Source: Valencia hispanica (taxonomy: Eukaryota > Chordata > Actinopteri > Cyprinodontiformes > Valenciidae). Taken from it: 64,000 nt of DNA. Where the stretch lies: positions 14,605,235 through 14,669,234 of the forward strand of contig OY747712.1 in assembly GCA_963556495.2 (NCBI GenBank). Direction: 5' to 3'. This document shows, piece after piece, positions 1 through 12,216 of this stretch. The number at the start of each line of letters is the position of its first letter. The stretch's first letter is position 1. A program made the position numbers and the translations under genes. The notes below the pieces were generated by a model. The model was not told the DNA's origin. It ran no database searches and saw nothing but the letters and a program-made list of their open reading frames with translations.

Positions 1-3000
1 TGCCGTCCTTCCGATGGAAACTGCTCCTGCTGTAAAGACTGCATGCTGTGTCTGGGGAACCTCTGGGAGGAGTGCTGCGACTGCGTCGGTAGGTGCAGGA
101 GACAGACGGCGGTTTTAAAAGTCCGTCGACTCTATTTTGGTGTTGGAAAACTTTGCAGAGCGGCCGCCGCCCGCCGCTGGTGTAACGTGTGTTTGGCTTA
201 AAGACACAGAGGCAGGTCCGTCACACTGCATGGTGTTCAGCCCAGACTTTAATGCTTGCAGATTAAAACTTGACATTTAATTAATTTGGTTTGCATTTCA
301 TATCTGTTCACTCATCCATTCATTCATCCATCCATCCATCTATCTGTTCACTCATCTATCTGTTCACTCATCCATCCATCCATTTTCATCCATCCATCTA
401 TCCATCTATTTATCTATTTGTTTTCATCCATCCATCCATCCATCCATCCATCCATCTATCTATCTGTTCACTCATCCATCCATCCATCCATCTATCTGTT
501 CACTAATCTATCTGTTCACTCATCCATCCATCCATTTTCCTCCATCCATCCATCTATTCATCTATTTGTTTTCATCTATCCATTTTCCTCCATCCATCTA
601 TCTGTTCACTCATCTATCTTTTCACTAATTCATCCATCCATCCATCAAAATGTTTTCCTCCATCCATCTATTCATCTATTTGTTTTCATCCATCAGTTTT
701 CATCCATCCATTTTCATCCATCCATCCATCTGTTCACTTATCCATCCGTTTTCCTTCATCCATCCATCCATCCATCCATCCATCCATCCATCCATCCATC
801 CATCCATCCATACATGCATACATGCATACATGCATACATACATACATACATACATACATACTTAAGGCTTTAGAACTGGATGTGATTCTGGAAGATTTTA
901 TAATTTCAACATAAAGAATGGTCAAGACCTCTGTATGAATCTGGTTCTTTTCATAGATTCCTGTGTCATTTACGAAAAACGATTTGTGCTTTATCTGAAA
1001 AACCCTCCTAAGAGCCAACAAGAATCATGGAGTGATCCTATGATTATAATATGTAGAAAACAAAGCTGGCCCATGTAGAGGGAGGGCTTTAAAGCAGAGC
1101 GGCAGCACAGAACAGACGGACCTGCAAGTCGTGTTCATTCATGTTACTTGTGCTGATAGTTGGAAGATAGATTTCTTTCACCTTCTTTGCAAAGCATTTA
1201 AAGATCAGATTTCAGAAATGAACATGGTTTAAGAAGATTCTCCTCTGACTCTGGAGATCACAGATGCAATCCAGTGATCAGCTTTGAATGACAGATATTG
1301 CTTTGCTTGCTGACATGGAGGCTTTATTAAAATGCTTTCATGTGGAAAACAAGAACAAGGATCTGAGCAGCGAACTCTGCTGCAGCAGCTGCTGCTGCAC
1401 AGATGTTAGAACGGCGTCTTCCTGCTGGACGGGCCTTTTACAGCACACCGAGGAGCTCTTGTAGCTCTGAGCAAAATATATTGTCTTCATTTATGTTTTC
1501 TTCCCTTTTTCACTGTCCATTTTCCACTTAAAACAAGTTGTCTGTGCCAAACCCGTCTGCTTTGAAGTGCGAGTGTTTAGAGGAGCGGGGGAGGAAGATT
1601 TAGGAGGCTTGTTGGAGGAGCTTGGACTTTAAAAAAGAAGGGAGGTGGAGCAGGGAGGGAGGGAGCACCCATGAGTGCGTTTTTATCTAAAACAGCTGCT
1701 CTGGCTCTGCCTTCAGCATCGGTTCGTAATCCAAATCCTCTGTCAAACTCCGTCCCCCATTAAATGATTTACCCATTAGCTGTAATTCACTTGGACTCAT
1801 TGCATGGTGTTGGAAGATCGTCAGTGTTAAACAGACCTTAATTGAGATGAAACCCTTTTTTTTTTTAAGTGTTGGGGTTTATCAGAACCATCTCCATACG
1901 CTTTAAGCAGATATTATTCCCGTTACATCCTGATGCATTTCTTCTTTGTCAGGGATGTGTAACCCTAAGAACTACAGCGACTCTCCGGCTACATCCAAGA
2001 GCACGGTGGAGGAGCTTCACCGCCCCATCCCGTCGCTGTTCCGCGCCCTGACGGAGGGCGATGCGCCCATCAACATGATGGTGGTGTCCTTCCCCGTGGC
2101 GGAGGAGTTCACGCACCACGAGAACCTGGTTTCCTTCCTGGAGTCGCTCAACAGCCAACCCCAGAACGTGTCGGTGCCCGGGAACAGTATCCACACCAGC
2201 ATCGATCCTCATGGTAAGTTTGTTCTCGCCTCGTTTTTACAGAGCATCATCCTTAAAAGATACTTTTTCTGGGAAAAAAGCTCTGAACCTTCTTGAAAGG
2301 CCTCTTATTAAGAAACTCACAGATATTATTACCTTAGCTGCTCAACCAAGCACAAACCATGATACTTCCACCACCATGTTTCACAGTAGGGATATGTAAT
2401 CCTGAAGTTATAAGTACTAATAAATTAATTACTTTATTCCAAAAGTGAAACCTTTTTCGTTACATTTACAGTTTAAAAATAAGTGAAATACACGTTTAAA
2501 ACCTTTGACATCACATTCAGAATATAAAATTATTAATATTACCTGTGATATTGATGCAGTGAAGCTGTTTAGCCTTCTAAAGCTATTTAAAGAGCAACTC
2601 ACCCCCCTCGGCTTGTTTTATACTCCACAGCGACAAGGATGGCTGACGTCAGCCATCATCGCAGAGCGAGTAGCAATGCCTGATTCAAATTCAGTTGCAG
2701 TATAGAGCTTTAACCTGAAGAGGGCGCCACACTGGCAGCTTTTGGTAGAAAATTTATATTTTTACTAAAATTGACTTAAATACCAAAAATAATGACCAGA
2801 CATATATACAGCTCTATTAGACTCTCATTTATACAGTTAATCAGCAAAGAGAAGTTGATTTGGGGGTGAGTTGCTCTTTAAAGCTGCTATAACAAAACAA
2901 GCTAGCTTAAAAAAAATTTCAGCCTCTTAACAACGTTCTAACATAGTATAGCGATAAATATTGTGTGGAGATAAAAAAATAAAAGAAAATAAAAATAATA

Positions 3001-6000
3001 TTAAATGGTTCTGTGGCATTTGTCTAAACAACTCAGCCAATAACGTGGCTCTGTCCAAAACCAACGATTGGACCATCCGGTTGTCTGTCTCACCGGACAA
3101 GCACACTTCCACATTTACATGGCTCTTCCACTCCTTACACGCTCCCACATTTTGCAACAGAACACCACTGGTGTGAGAGGTTCTCCGCTCAATAACGTCT
3201 GAGAAGGAGAAATAGCCGGCGGCTACCACTTCAACTTTAGGACAAACGACCAGAGTCCCAAAAGAAAAACGGCATTTGAAGTCGCGGAAAACAAAATACT
3301 GGTGACCAAAAATCGATTGCCGTTTTGCGCTCTCTCATTCATTGTGGCAATGCATGTTCTCAAATCAGGGGGCGTGGCCTAGGGAAAATAGACAACGCAA
3401 GGGTGAGAGTTCTGACGGTGTTTATGTTTTAAGTATCAATGTACTGTTGTTATGGATGCTACATTTTAAATAAAGCTTTTGTTTCCTGGTTTTCCCCTTT
3501 GGCTTATCGGCGCAGCATTTTTGGGCACATGCAAGTTTATTTCATTCCGTTTCCCAAACCGAAAAAAAAACCCATGAACAAATGACTTCATTTGATAAAG
3601 CTATGTGGCAGAGCACACAGTCAACACAACATGACAACTATAAACAAGAATGGACATTTGTAGACTTTCTTAGCAAGGCAATGGTCTTGTATAATCTTAG
3701 CAATCTTAGGTCATAAAAGTTAATATCAATCACATAAAGCCTAGCGGTAATTCGCTTTCTTAAGATAGCCACCTATCAGGTTATTAAGTTAACGGATGGT
3801 GAATGAGTTTAACGCATTTCCTCGGTGGGAGCTCTCTGCCTGGTCGGCTGTAGATGCCTGGGTGCTCTCCGGGTAGGGCTTGGGTGGAGGTGGGGGTCTC
3901 GGCCTTGCCTCCTCTGGGCGCCCTGTGTCGGTGCCTTGGCTGCTGCTGTTGATGTGCTGCTGCCGGTGCAGATGGCTCCTTTGATGGTTGGGGGGAGGGG
4001 AGTATAAATGTGATCATGTTTTTAAATTTGTGGGGGAGGGATGGGAATGTGGTTTAGGTGGGGTCATTTTTAATCTGCAAAACACTTTGAGTTGTAATGT
4101 TTGTATGAAAAGCGCTTTATAAATAAAGTTTGATTGATTTATTGATTACCCTGCAGTACTCGAACAAGGCTGGTCTTCAATGATGTTTCCCTTGTCAATA
4201 GACGATTGGTACTATATGAAGATTCTCCCTCTTGCTTTGAGATGTGAAGATCCATGCCTCTAATTTCAGTTTATTGTCATGTAATTCTTTTTCTTCTTCT
4301 GTAATTGACATTTTGTACATAGCCCTCCTAATGTCGAACTTTCTGAAGGCTCCTCTGAGATATTAATTGTTGTTGCCTCCAAAAGTTGTCAGGAGCCTCT
4401 TGAGGAATGGTTTTGGCTTCGACCGCTCTCATCGTAAACATACAACTAAGGAGAGCGGGGCTTAGCAGGACAGGGGCAACAGGTCAATTATGCTGTGGGG
4501 ATGCATTTCAGGGACAGGGAAGCTGGTCAGAGGTGATAACAAGATGGAATGAACAACATGCAGGGCAATTCTAGAGAAAACCTCCAGTCGAATGGTGTAG
4601 ATCAAAGCATATTCAGGTTTCAAAATAGTCTAGTCAAAGTCCAGACCTACATCTGAATGAGAATCTGCGACAAAATTTTAAATTGGCTCCTCCCGGGTGT
4701 TGTTGTCCACTCAATCTGACAAAGCTTGAGCTATTTCTGCTTAGAAGACTGGGCAAAGCTGGTAGAGAGATACACCAAAAAACTTGCAGCTATATTTACA
4801 CCGAAAGATGTTTCAACAAAGTACTCATTCTGAGGGCTTTTTTTTTAAATTTTAGTTTTAAAACTGGTGGCGCCTGTGTCCGGCAGCCTCGCTTCTGCCA
4901 CAATCAGCGTGGGAATGTGTGTGTGAATGACTGATGTAGTGTAGAGCGCTTTGGGGTCCTCTGACTGAAAAAAAGCGCCATACAAATGCAGGCCATTTTA
5001 CCATTTAAAAATCTTCATGTTGTTATAATTATGCACAACTTTGTGTTGGTCTATCACATAAAATCTCAGTCAAATATGTTGAAACTCATGCTTGTGATGT
5101 AGCAATATGTGAAAATGTTTTAATGGGTATGAAAACAAGATACAATGGAACCCCGGTAATTGTGGGGGTTAAGAGATTACAGCCGCCTGCAGATATATAA
5201 AATCAGTGAAGACTTGAGATCCTCTCTAAAATGCTTGTAACTGCATATTTTAATAGTTCAGACACCAAATATACCTTAATATGCATTTTATCACACAGTG
5301 GAAACCATCTTAGCACTACCACAGAAGCTAATATCTACAGTCTTCTTTATCTCTGCTCTTCGAGGAACAGCCAATCGGTGCCAAGGAAAACAAATGCCAC
5401 TCCTGGATTGGCTGCTTTGCAAACATCAGTGTCAAGTATAATTGCAATTGAGTATTTAGGCTTCCCATGCCATTTTCTTTCTGATATTTTAGATGTGCTC
5501 TTAAAAAAAAAGTCTACAAACAGGGGAATTTTACGCAAATATTTTGGAGTCACGTTCTTCAGCAACATCTGTGAATTCTGAACCGCAAGTAGGCGGGGGT
5601 CCACTGTACTATAGATTAAAGAAACTTTAAAATTAACAAATATGAGAAAATGCACCATTTACAGACAGATTGTGACTTTAAGTCTTTAAGGGTTTTGATA
5701 TGGAGACTCTTGTTAGACCAGCTCTGAACATGCAGAAAAAGCTTCATTTTTTGAGAGTGGGACAGTCCTGCAAACAGATCACCTCTTTAATGGTTACTAT
5801 CCAAGATAGAAAGTGTTTAGGTGGCTTTAGTTTGCTTTTAATTTGCAGCTGCTTTTTTTGGTGTTTTACTCCTAAACCCGTGCTATAAAGTTACAGCATT
5901 CCCACAAGGCTGAGCACTTAACTCATTACACCCACCTAAAACACACGGTCTCGCTTAATCACAGCGAACCCATTAAGTAAAAGTAGAAACACTGAGGGCT

Positions 6001-6254
6001 AAAGTTAATTATGTGTTTTTGTGAACCTTGTTTTGCTGGATCAGTGACTCAACCTGCTTCCTTTCTTTCCAGAGAAAATGTGCACGGTAGTTTACTTTGA
6101 CGACTGCGTGTCCATTCGTCAGTGCAAGCAGTACTGTGAGTCAATGGGAGGATCAAAGTACCGCTGGTTTCACAACGCCTGCTGCCAGTGCATCGGTCCG
6201 GAGTGTCTGGACTACGGCAGCAAGGCCGTGAAGTGCTTGAACTGTCTCTTCTGA
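1..6254 (+). CDS. twsg1: TWSG1 (twisted gastrulation BMP signalling modulator 1), 3' part, three exons
   Basis: Exons read as 1-88 (cut by the window edge), 1953-2213 and 6073-6254 (stop TGA 6252-6254). All junctions have GT/AG and keep phase; the joined frame gives 176 residues plus stop, against about 223 in human TWSG1, so roughly the first 45 residues including the signal peptide lie upstream of the window. The family protein is secreted, binds BMPs and chordin and tunes BMP signalling. Seen here: a cysteine-dense N-terminal segment ([17 protein letters not shown]), then the conserved [16 protein letters not shown] stretch, FPVAEE, a glycosylation-type NVS site, and the C-terminal cysteine block with [10 protein letters not shown] and [10 protein letters not shown], ending NCLF. 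No frame breaks. The first intron in view holds a tetranucleotide satellite, the second several transposon relics. twsg1a versus twsg1b paralogy was not resolved. Confidence 0.96.
305..865 (+). repeat. Tetranucleotide satellite (ATCC)n with (CATA)n end
   Basis: A run of ATCC units interrupted by TGTTCACTC and ATTTTC variants, ending in about 30 bp of pure CATA/CATGCATA. It lies in a TWSG1 intron. The unit has no stop codon in any + strand frame, so it produces long false reading frames of Ser-Ile-His-Pro. Confidence 0.95.
2335..2398 (-). mobile_element. Short Tc1-like transposase relic
   Basis: The stretch around CCACCACCATGTTTCACAG is, on the minus strand, the conserved transposase segment coding for the H-G-G-G-S motif of fish Tc1-like elements. 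Only some 60 bp are recognisable, and no ends are seen. Confidence 0.5.
2586..2882. mobile_element. MITE with TTTAAAGAGCAACTCACCCC termini, copy 1
   Basis: Both ends carry the same sequence in inverted orientation: TTTAAAGAGCAACTCACCCC at the left and its reverse complement at the right. No coding capacity. A second member lies at 12217-12637, sharing the internal ATTCAAATTCA, the GCCACA-containing segment and the AATAATGACCAGA segment. Superfamily not determined. Confidence 0.8.
2883..3790. other. TWSG1 intron, no gene recognised
   Basis: Open frames of 71 and 100 codons at 2961-3176 (+) and 2927-3229 (-) overlap each other, have no recognisable motif and no splice context. AT-rich elsewhere. 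Confidence 0.5.
3800..4147 (+). mobile_element. Non-LTR retrotransposon 3' tail
   Basis: Ends with the fish LINE/SINE-type tail AAGCGCTTTATAAATAAAG followed by short TTGATTGATTTATTGATT repeats. The GC-rich part upstream (3830-3980) is probably the body of the same element. Clade not determined. Confidence 0.55.
4470..5135 (+). mobile_element. Degraded Tc1-like transposon, 3' half
   Basis: Recognisable pieces of fish Tc1 transposase in sense order: GGGACAGGGAAGCTGGTCAG near 4511, the segment around AGTCAAAGTCCAGACCTA (4632), the C-terminal GCAGCT region near 4785, then the inverted-repeat segment with TTTGTGTTGGTCTATCACAT (5040-5059). Many substitutions and small deletions abolish the reading frame. 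A foreign insertion occupies about 4863-4992. Confidence 0.75.
4863..4992 (+). mobile_element. SINE/LINE-type tail inserted in the Tc1 relic
   Basis: Contains TAGAGCGCTTTGGGGTCC and AGCGCCATACAAATGCAGG, a dispersed fish repeat tail, and interrupts the Tc1 similarity on both sides. The boundaries are approximate. Confidence 0.5.
5141..5608. mobile_element. Tigger/pogo-like MITE
   Basis: Terminal inverted repeats CAATGGAACCCCGG (left) and the complement of CAGTGGACCCCCGCC (right), each bordered by TA, the target duplication of the Tc1/mariner superfamily. Ends of this form (CAGTGGACCCCCGC) are typical of pogo/Tigger elements. Interior about 430 bp without transposase; the open frame across it has no recognisable domain. 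Confidence 0.75.
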
Positions 6255-6565
6255 CCCGACCCGAACCAATCTCTGTGCACACGTTGGTACCAAATTTCTG
6301 AAATGTACCAGAGGACTGAGGGAAGAGAAACCCATGACTGTTATATGTTAGCGTTCCTCAGTAACCATGTAAAATAAACCCCCGCCTCCTCCTCCCTCTC
6401 GTACCCCTGCAAATTGTTTTTTATTCTGCTGTTACTGTATATTTTTAGATATGTCTTCCATAGTGTTTTTTTTTTACTAGAGGTGTATATGAATAATGTA
6501 TTTTTGCAATTACTGTCAGCAAAATCCCAGTCTTGTACCAAATAAAGAGAAGATTTGGTGACTTA
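6255..6565 (+). terminator. twsg1: TWSG1 3'UTR with poly(A) signals
   Basis: Two AATAAA hexamers follow the stop codon, at 6373-6378 and 6541-6546. The second is followed by a GT-rich stretch (GCTGTTTGTGTTTC) and is the better cleavage signal. The exact cleavage site is inferred. Confidence 0.7.
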
Positions 6566-8255
6566 GCTGTTTGTGTTTCAAAGCTTGGTCTTATTTTAAG
6601 TTATCTGTTGCACGGACTTGTCTTTCAGGCACAAAAATTTGCCCCTGTTTTCTCCATGATGGTGAGTCTCAACTTCAACCTTTTTGGGGAATATTTTTAT
6701 TGAAAAATTACAAATCTCACTGGCTTTAAAGGATATCATGGTGATGAAACCGCTGTTCTTAGCTAGAATTGTGCTGCTCATAGTGGCAACATGTTGAAGT
6801 AAATCTGTTACGTTACCTCGGATTTGTTTAATTGTTTTACTTTTGGACCGTTGTTACGATGGGTGACCATGGCGTTGAAAAGGAGGCTTCATGGATGCAG
6901 AGCAGGACCAAAGAGCAGAGAGAGGAGGATGAAATTCACACTATCTCTTCCACCAATGAAAATGGGCAAGGAGTATATCCCCTCCTCTGTCTCACTGCCT
7001 GCATTTTCAACCAGACAGATTTATGGAGGAGCAGCAAAAGCAAATGAGGTTGATGAGCAGTGCTTGCCAACAACTAACGGGGTAATCCAGGACATGCTAC
7101 TGAGAAATATTGTCTGTGCTGCCTGGAGGTTGAGCTGTTAGCATGTCATTGCAGTCATGAGGCCGTCGTACAGCAAAAGTCTTCAGTTAGAGGCCTCTTC
7201 AGATTTGTTGCTAAACTGACTGCTACTGGAGACCCCCTCCCCCTGCCCACAACATCACCATCCACAACTCTTTGAAGATACTTGAATGATAGGAGTTACA
7301 ACAAGATTTCACTTCCTTTTGGGACCAATACAGTTTTTTGAATTCCATTAAGAGTTTGACCTTTGACTCAGGAAACTCAGATTTTGGTTCTTCTGGACCT
7401 GAATGCTGATGCTGATACTGTAGTGGTTACAGAAAGAGCTTGAGCATACTTTATGGTTCAAGCTCTAACAGCTTCAACCATATTTAAGTTCAAGCCCAGT
7501 TTTCCAGAAGGAGTTTCTCAGTCCACATAAATGGATGCCATCTACAATTGTGTTTACATTGGGAGTTCCACAAGGCTTAAATCTAGGAACCCTGCTATTC
7601 TCTTCTTATTATTCTTTGAGATCTTTTACAGATGTTCCCTCTCTGTCTATAATTTTGCTGTCTAAATATTTTACTGTTTAAATGAAGTCGATTCATCGAG
7701 AGTACCTCCACGCCCAAGCCTTCGTTAGCATATCTCCCGAGATGATTCATCTCAGCGACCCTTTCCTTCATTGAACCTTTAAATTAATATCTTGTGGTGT
7801 GCTCCTTTCTAGTTAAATGAATATTCAACAACTGTAACACACTTTACAAGGGGCTTTCCACAAGGCTGTGTTCTCTGTACCATTCTACTCTCTTTTTGTG
7901 AAATCCTTTGCAATCCGTTTGTTGAGTTTATATCTTTCGGTATGATTATTCGGTATAAATATGATAGACTGTTTAAATAACATGAAGTCATGCATGATTT
8001 ATCTATTAACTGAAATAATCTCGGTGGGGAAATCGGGTTCTGGTGACCTGTCTAGGGGTCACCACTGACAGCCTGGGCTGATAGCCCGCTGCAACCCTGT
8101 GAGCAATAAGTAAGTATAAAAATTAAGGTAAGATCCTGCTGTTTTTATTAAATTCTTTGGGATCCATTTATTGGAGGTTTTATGTCCCTATCTGCTATAT
8201 TCTTGATTTGATATGTTGGACTGTTTAAATTATATAGAAATTGGTGAACTTAAAC
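6566..8255. other. Intergenic TWSG1-RALBP1, proximal part
   Basis: No gene recognised. The 105-codon frame at 6824-7141 has no known motif. A degenerate reverse-transcriptase relic lies at 7495-7960 and a decayed SINE-like piece near 8030-8110. Confidence 0.5.
7495..7960 (+). mobile_element. Degenerate LINE reverse-transcriptase pieces
   Basis: Two spots translate to the RT motif B family: GVPQGLNLGTLLF around 7560-7600 and GFPQGCVLCTILLSF around 7850-7900. They resemble the PQG-LGP-LF core of L2/CR1-type reverse transcriptases. The frames are broken; the duplicated motif suggests two overlapping fragments. Confidence 0.5.
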
Positions 8256-10017
8256 TTAAGCCTAGTTTATACTTCTCCGTCTGCGGAGGTGTGTAGACAC
8301 CAGCGCTATTATCTGTCGACGCAAGGTCTCCGTCACTCACGCAGGCACGCACGGAGTAGAGCCACATTTTTTAACTATCCATGAAACGCAACAGATAGCG
8401 CACGTCTGTGATTGGTCAAGCCTAGTTTATGCTTCTCCGTCAGCAAGTTTGCACCCACATGCACACGTATTGATGGAGACGTTTTCTTTTATACTTCTCC
8501 ATTGGTGTGTCAGCGTTGCAAAGCAATTCTCCACTAGGACAGCAGGGGGTGCTGACCTTTTCTGGCGGGTCTTTGTCTACCATTACAGTGACGTCTCTGG
8601 TTGATGCCAGTTTATTTATTTCAGCTTGTAAACGCACATCCACACAACTAACCTTGGTATCGTTGACTGACACTTCAGTTGGTAAGATTTGTTTTTCCTG
8701 TAACAATGGAAAGAACAATAAACTAATTAGATCCTTGTTAAAAAAAGATATTATCACAGTCCCATATGTGGTTCCATACTGGAATAAATTTGTGCAAAAC
8801 ATTGACTGGAAGAAGGTCTGGCTCTTACCCAGCCGATACCTGCTGACTAATAAAATTAGAGAAATATCATTTAAAATAATTCATAAGTTTTACCCGTCTA
8901 ATGATCATATTATTAAAAAATGTAAAAAAGACATTGATGTAACGTGCACTTTTTGTTCTGTGAATACTGAAACAGTGACCCATCTGTTTTGGCACTGCCC
9001 CTTTGTCCAAAGTTTCTGGTCTGACATTTGTATTTTTATTGATGAAAAAATTGAGAAAGATTTCAAATTATTTTGGAAGGATGTTCTTTTTGGCCTTCAT
9101 GACTTCAACAGAACAAAGACTATGCCTAATGATACTTTCATTATTAATCTCATTATTCTTTTGGCAAAATATTACATTCATAAATGTAAGTTTGCGCATT
9201 CCATAACATCTTTTATTGCCTTTAACAATGAGGTCAAGCAATATGTCAACTCGATTAAGCACTCTCTTAATCAAAAGGCAACAAAAACTGTGAATGTTTG
9301 TAAACAGTTTGATATATTTTTGTAAATCCGTACTTCCCCTGGCAAAATGTGATATGTGTTTTGTATATATTTTGTTTTTGTTAAAACACCTGCAATATTT
9401 GAAAATGCACAATTTGTTATTTTTATAATGAAGATTGACATTCCTGTAAATTGTGCAATTGTTGGATAAAGATTTAAAAAAAACAATTAAAAAAACGCAC
9501 ATCCACTCAACGGACAATGGCCGACGAAGAGCAAGTTTTGAATGAGCTGGAAACCTTTTTAGTAGAAGTGCAGCGTTCTGGTGAAATGATCTGGGGCTTT
9601 GTATAGTTAGGCCAGTTTGCCTAATATCGTCTTTTGGCGATTTTGAGCACCAGGAGGTGTAGAGAACAACAGAACAGGCCATTGAGTTTGTTTGTGTACA
9701 TGCTTTTCTAGAGTATTCAATGAGCTGCACTTGTAAAAAGCTTTCCAGTTCAATCAAAACTTGCTCTTTGTCGGCCATTGCTCCTTGAGTGGAAATGCTT
9801 TTACAAGCTGAAGTAAACAAACTGTCGTCAACCAGAGACGTCACTGCAATGGTAGGCAGACCCGCCAGAAAAAGGTCAGCGCCCCCTGCTGTCCTGGAGG
9901 GAATTGCTTTGCAACGCCGACACACCAATGGAGAAGTATAAAAGCAAAACGTCCACGTCAATACGTGTGCATGTGGGTGCAAACTTGCTGACGGAGAAGC
10001 ATAAACTATAGGCTTAA
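8256..10017. mobile_element. Long-inverted-repeat DNA element
   Basis: A left arm (8419-8643, continued after the inserted LINE to about 9580) and a right arm (about 9715-10013) are inverted copies over roughly 300 bp: AGTTTATGCTTCTCCGTCAG on one side and its complement on the other, with many matches further in. A second related terminus starts at 8260 (CCTAGTTTATACTTCTCCG), so the left end is doubled or composite. TTAA borders both outer ends (8256-8259, 10014-10017), compatible with a TTAA or TAA/TTA target; superfamily left open. No transposase. Confidence 0.7.
8644..9492 (+). mobile_element. 5'-truncated Tx1/L1-like LINE, ORF2 C-terminus
   Basis: An open frame ending TAA near 9323-9325 encodes the end of a LINE ORF2. 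It shows the C-terminal zinc-knuckle-like motif CTFC...THLFWHC (about 8946-9000) followed by PFVQSFW, and the later LIILLAKYYIHKCKF segment typical of Tx1/L1-type elements. After a 3'UTR of about 150 bp comes an A-rich tail (9473-9492). The 14-bp sequence AAACGCACATCCAC stands directly before (8630-8643) and after (9493-9506), a target-site duplication. The element is intact from its truncation point, so probably recent. Host gene status is excluded by these ends. Confidence 0.85.
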
Positions 10018-10329
10018 GACTTGACTGAACTCATCCTGCTTGGGAAATTTTTCTCCATTTAATTCATCCAGAGTGTACCACACCTCTAGAAATAGGCACC
10101 AAAGACCTGTCCCATTAAAAAAAAATGCAAGAATTAAGTAGTTCAAGAAAATGGATGGATGAATTTCCCAGTCCACATCAAATTATATTTGTCAGCTGCA
10201 GCATAGCTTAGATTCAGAGTTCCCCAATGATCCATTCCAGTTACCAGTCTTTTCCTATGAAGCTCTTTACGATCCAGCTTTTAGAGACGTAATCTTCATA
10301 TCACATTTACCATTTGAATAGAATGTAGT

Positions 10330-11165
10330 CATCCCTCTATCCATTGTCTACAACCGTTTATCCTTATAGGGTTGCAGGAGATGTGGTGTCTATCTCCAGA
10401 GGTTATTGGGCGAGAGGCACGGTACACCCTAGACAGGTCGTCAGGCCATCACATTGCAACAAAGAGATAAAGAGAACAAACAACCATGCACACATTCACA
10501 CCTAAGAACAATTTAGAGAGACTACTTAGGCCATTTACATTCTCATGTCCCGTGGGTAGGACATAACATTATGCAGGTTTTTTTCTGACATATTTTCTAT
10601 GTACATATACATCATTGGAAAAGTTGAGATTCCAATGATGTAGGTCAATCAAGGAAAAATCAAAACTGTAGATACGGTAAACGTTTTTGTCAAACCACTC
10701 GAAAAGCTAAATATTGTAAAACTCACAGTTTAAAGCTTCAAATCAGACAGACAGACAGAACAGCGCTCAACGATAAAGATTTTTTTACATTCACAAGCAT
10801 CCAATTAATGTACACTAATAAAATAGTTAGTCCACAACAAATCTTATGTCCACAATCCAACATAATCTGCAGCTCAAAACCTTCAAAATTTCCTTCAGGT
10901 GCGTCTATTTCTAAGAACGTTTTCTTCGCAACTTCCATTAGAATGTTCTTTTTTTTTCTAAAACTGTTTTGGGTAAAATTTGTTCTGAAATTTAGGGTGT
11001 TAACCTAACGGTCACATCTTTGTACTGTGGGAGAAAGCCGGAGTACCCGGAGAAAACCCACACATGCATAGGGAGAAAATCCATTCTCCATACAAAAAGA
11101 TCCAAGACTGGGATTCATACCTTTTTGCTGAAAGGCAGCAGTGCTACCAACTGTGCCACTGTGCA
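10330..11165 (-). mobile_element. SINE-like repeat, antisense, split by an insertion
   Basis: Minus-strand matches to the same repeat as 12977-13225: the CCATCCCTC/ATCCTTATAGGGTTGCA end at 10330-10380, CACCCTAGACAGGTCG at 10426, ACAACCATGCACACATTCAC at 10480, then after an unrelated 10560-11020 stretch the promoter-proximal part (GGAGTACCCGGAGAAAACCC at 11040, and GGGATTCATACC at about 11110). The 460-bp interruption has no recognised identity. Confidence 0.6.
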
Positions 11166-11169
11166 GCCA

Positions 11170-12210
11170 AAGTTATTCATGGCAATTTTGGAAATTCAAC
11201 AAACAAATTAATTCACTGGTCTAAAACAACTATTTCTCAAAACACCCTATCTGCTTCAAAATATTACTTTGCAATATCTGTTTACATTTATTATGTGTTA
11301 TGGAAACCTGGTTAGTATAGAAGGTGTATATCATGACTTAAAGGATAAATGTTTTTCCCAGTTGGCCTCTCTGCTACTCTAATCTTAGCTTAATGTTTCA
11401 CGAGTCAGGAAACGCATCATTTCCTGGGGAAACAACGTTGTTATTCTTCCATTCTGGCCCACAGGTGTTCAGCTCTCAATGACCATCTCATACAAGCCAA
11501 GAGGAAAACATTCCCTGTTGCCAATCTCTCACCACCGCACACAAATGCTCTTTGTTGTGCCAGTACATTTTCAAAAAGCAGCAGGACGCCCTATCACTGA
11601 TTATGTTCCCAATTGGCATGCAACAGCAGCGTGTACAGACTCATCTTGCAGGCGCACAATGAAACCTTGTCTGTCCCTTTCTTTTTAATTATTATTATAT
11701 CGAGCCCTGACCCCATTTCGCCTCTGCAGCTGTGGTTTTGTTGCAGACGGAGCCAACAAAAGATCATCAGAGGACTAATTTGTTTCATATGTCCCGATGA
11801 CCACCAGCTCGAAATCCCAACCACAAAGCCTTGGGAAAGTACACGTGACTCAGAATAACAAATGGTTTCACCAAATTTAGTTTGTATGCTTCTCAGAACA
11901 CTGTTTGACAGTTAAATCCCCTGAAAGAAATCAAAAGTGAAGTTAAGATCAAAATTATACCACAGTCTAAACATTCTCTATCCCAAGCTGGGTTAAAATA
12001 CAGAGACTATACAAAGGAAATGTATCACTACGTTGCTCAGGCGTGACAGCAAAATTCGAAAGTATCCAAACATCAAACCTTTTCTGTTAGTTTTTTCTAT
12101 CTCCTGATCTGGCAGCGCAGCCAGAAAGCCTGGTGGGCCTGGTTGCCTTGCAGTGTCAGGGCAGATTTGTTTTATAAAAGGAGAGACTAGGACATTTCTG
12201 ATGTTGCATA
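11170..12210. other. Intergenic, no gene recognised
   Basis: Only short open frames without motifs. Overlapping + and - frames at 11479-11858 show no known domain. Confidence 0.5.
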
Positions 12211-12216
12211 ATTAAC

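Noticed and set aside
286..873. 195-codon frame of the same composition in the TWSG1 intron
   Set aside because: Same artefact of the (ATCC)n array.
6824..7141. 105-codon frame downstream of TWSG1 as a small gene
   Set aside because: No recognisable motif, no supported splice or poly(A) context, overlapping frames.
8507..9325. 272-codon open frame as a host gene
   Set aside because: It starts within a DNA transposon arm, is bounded by a 14-bp target duplication and an A-rich tail, and has a LINE C-terminal zinc motif.
9068..9982. 304-codon minus-strand frame
   Set aside because: It runs antisense through the LINE and the foldback arm, with no domain.
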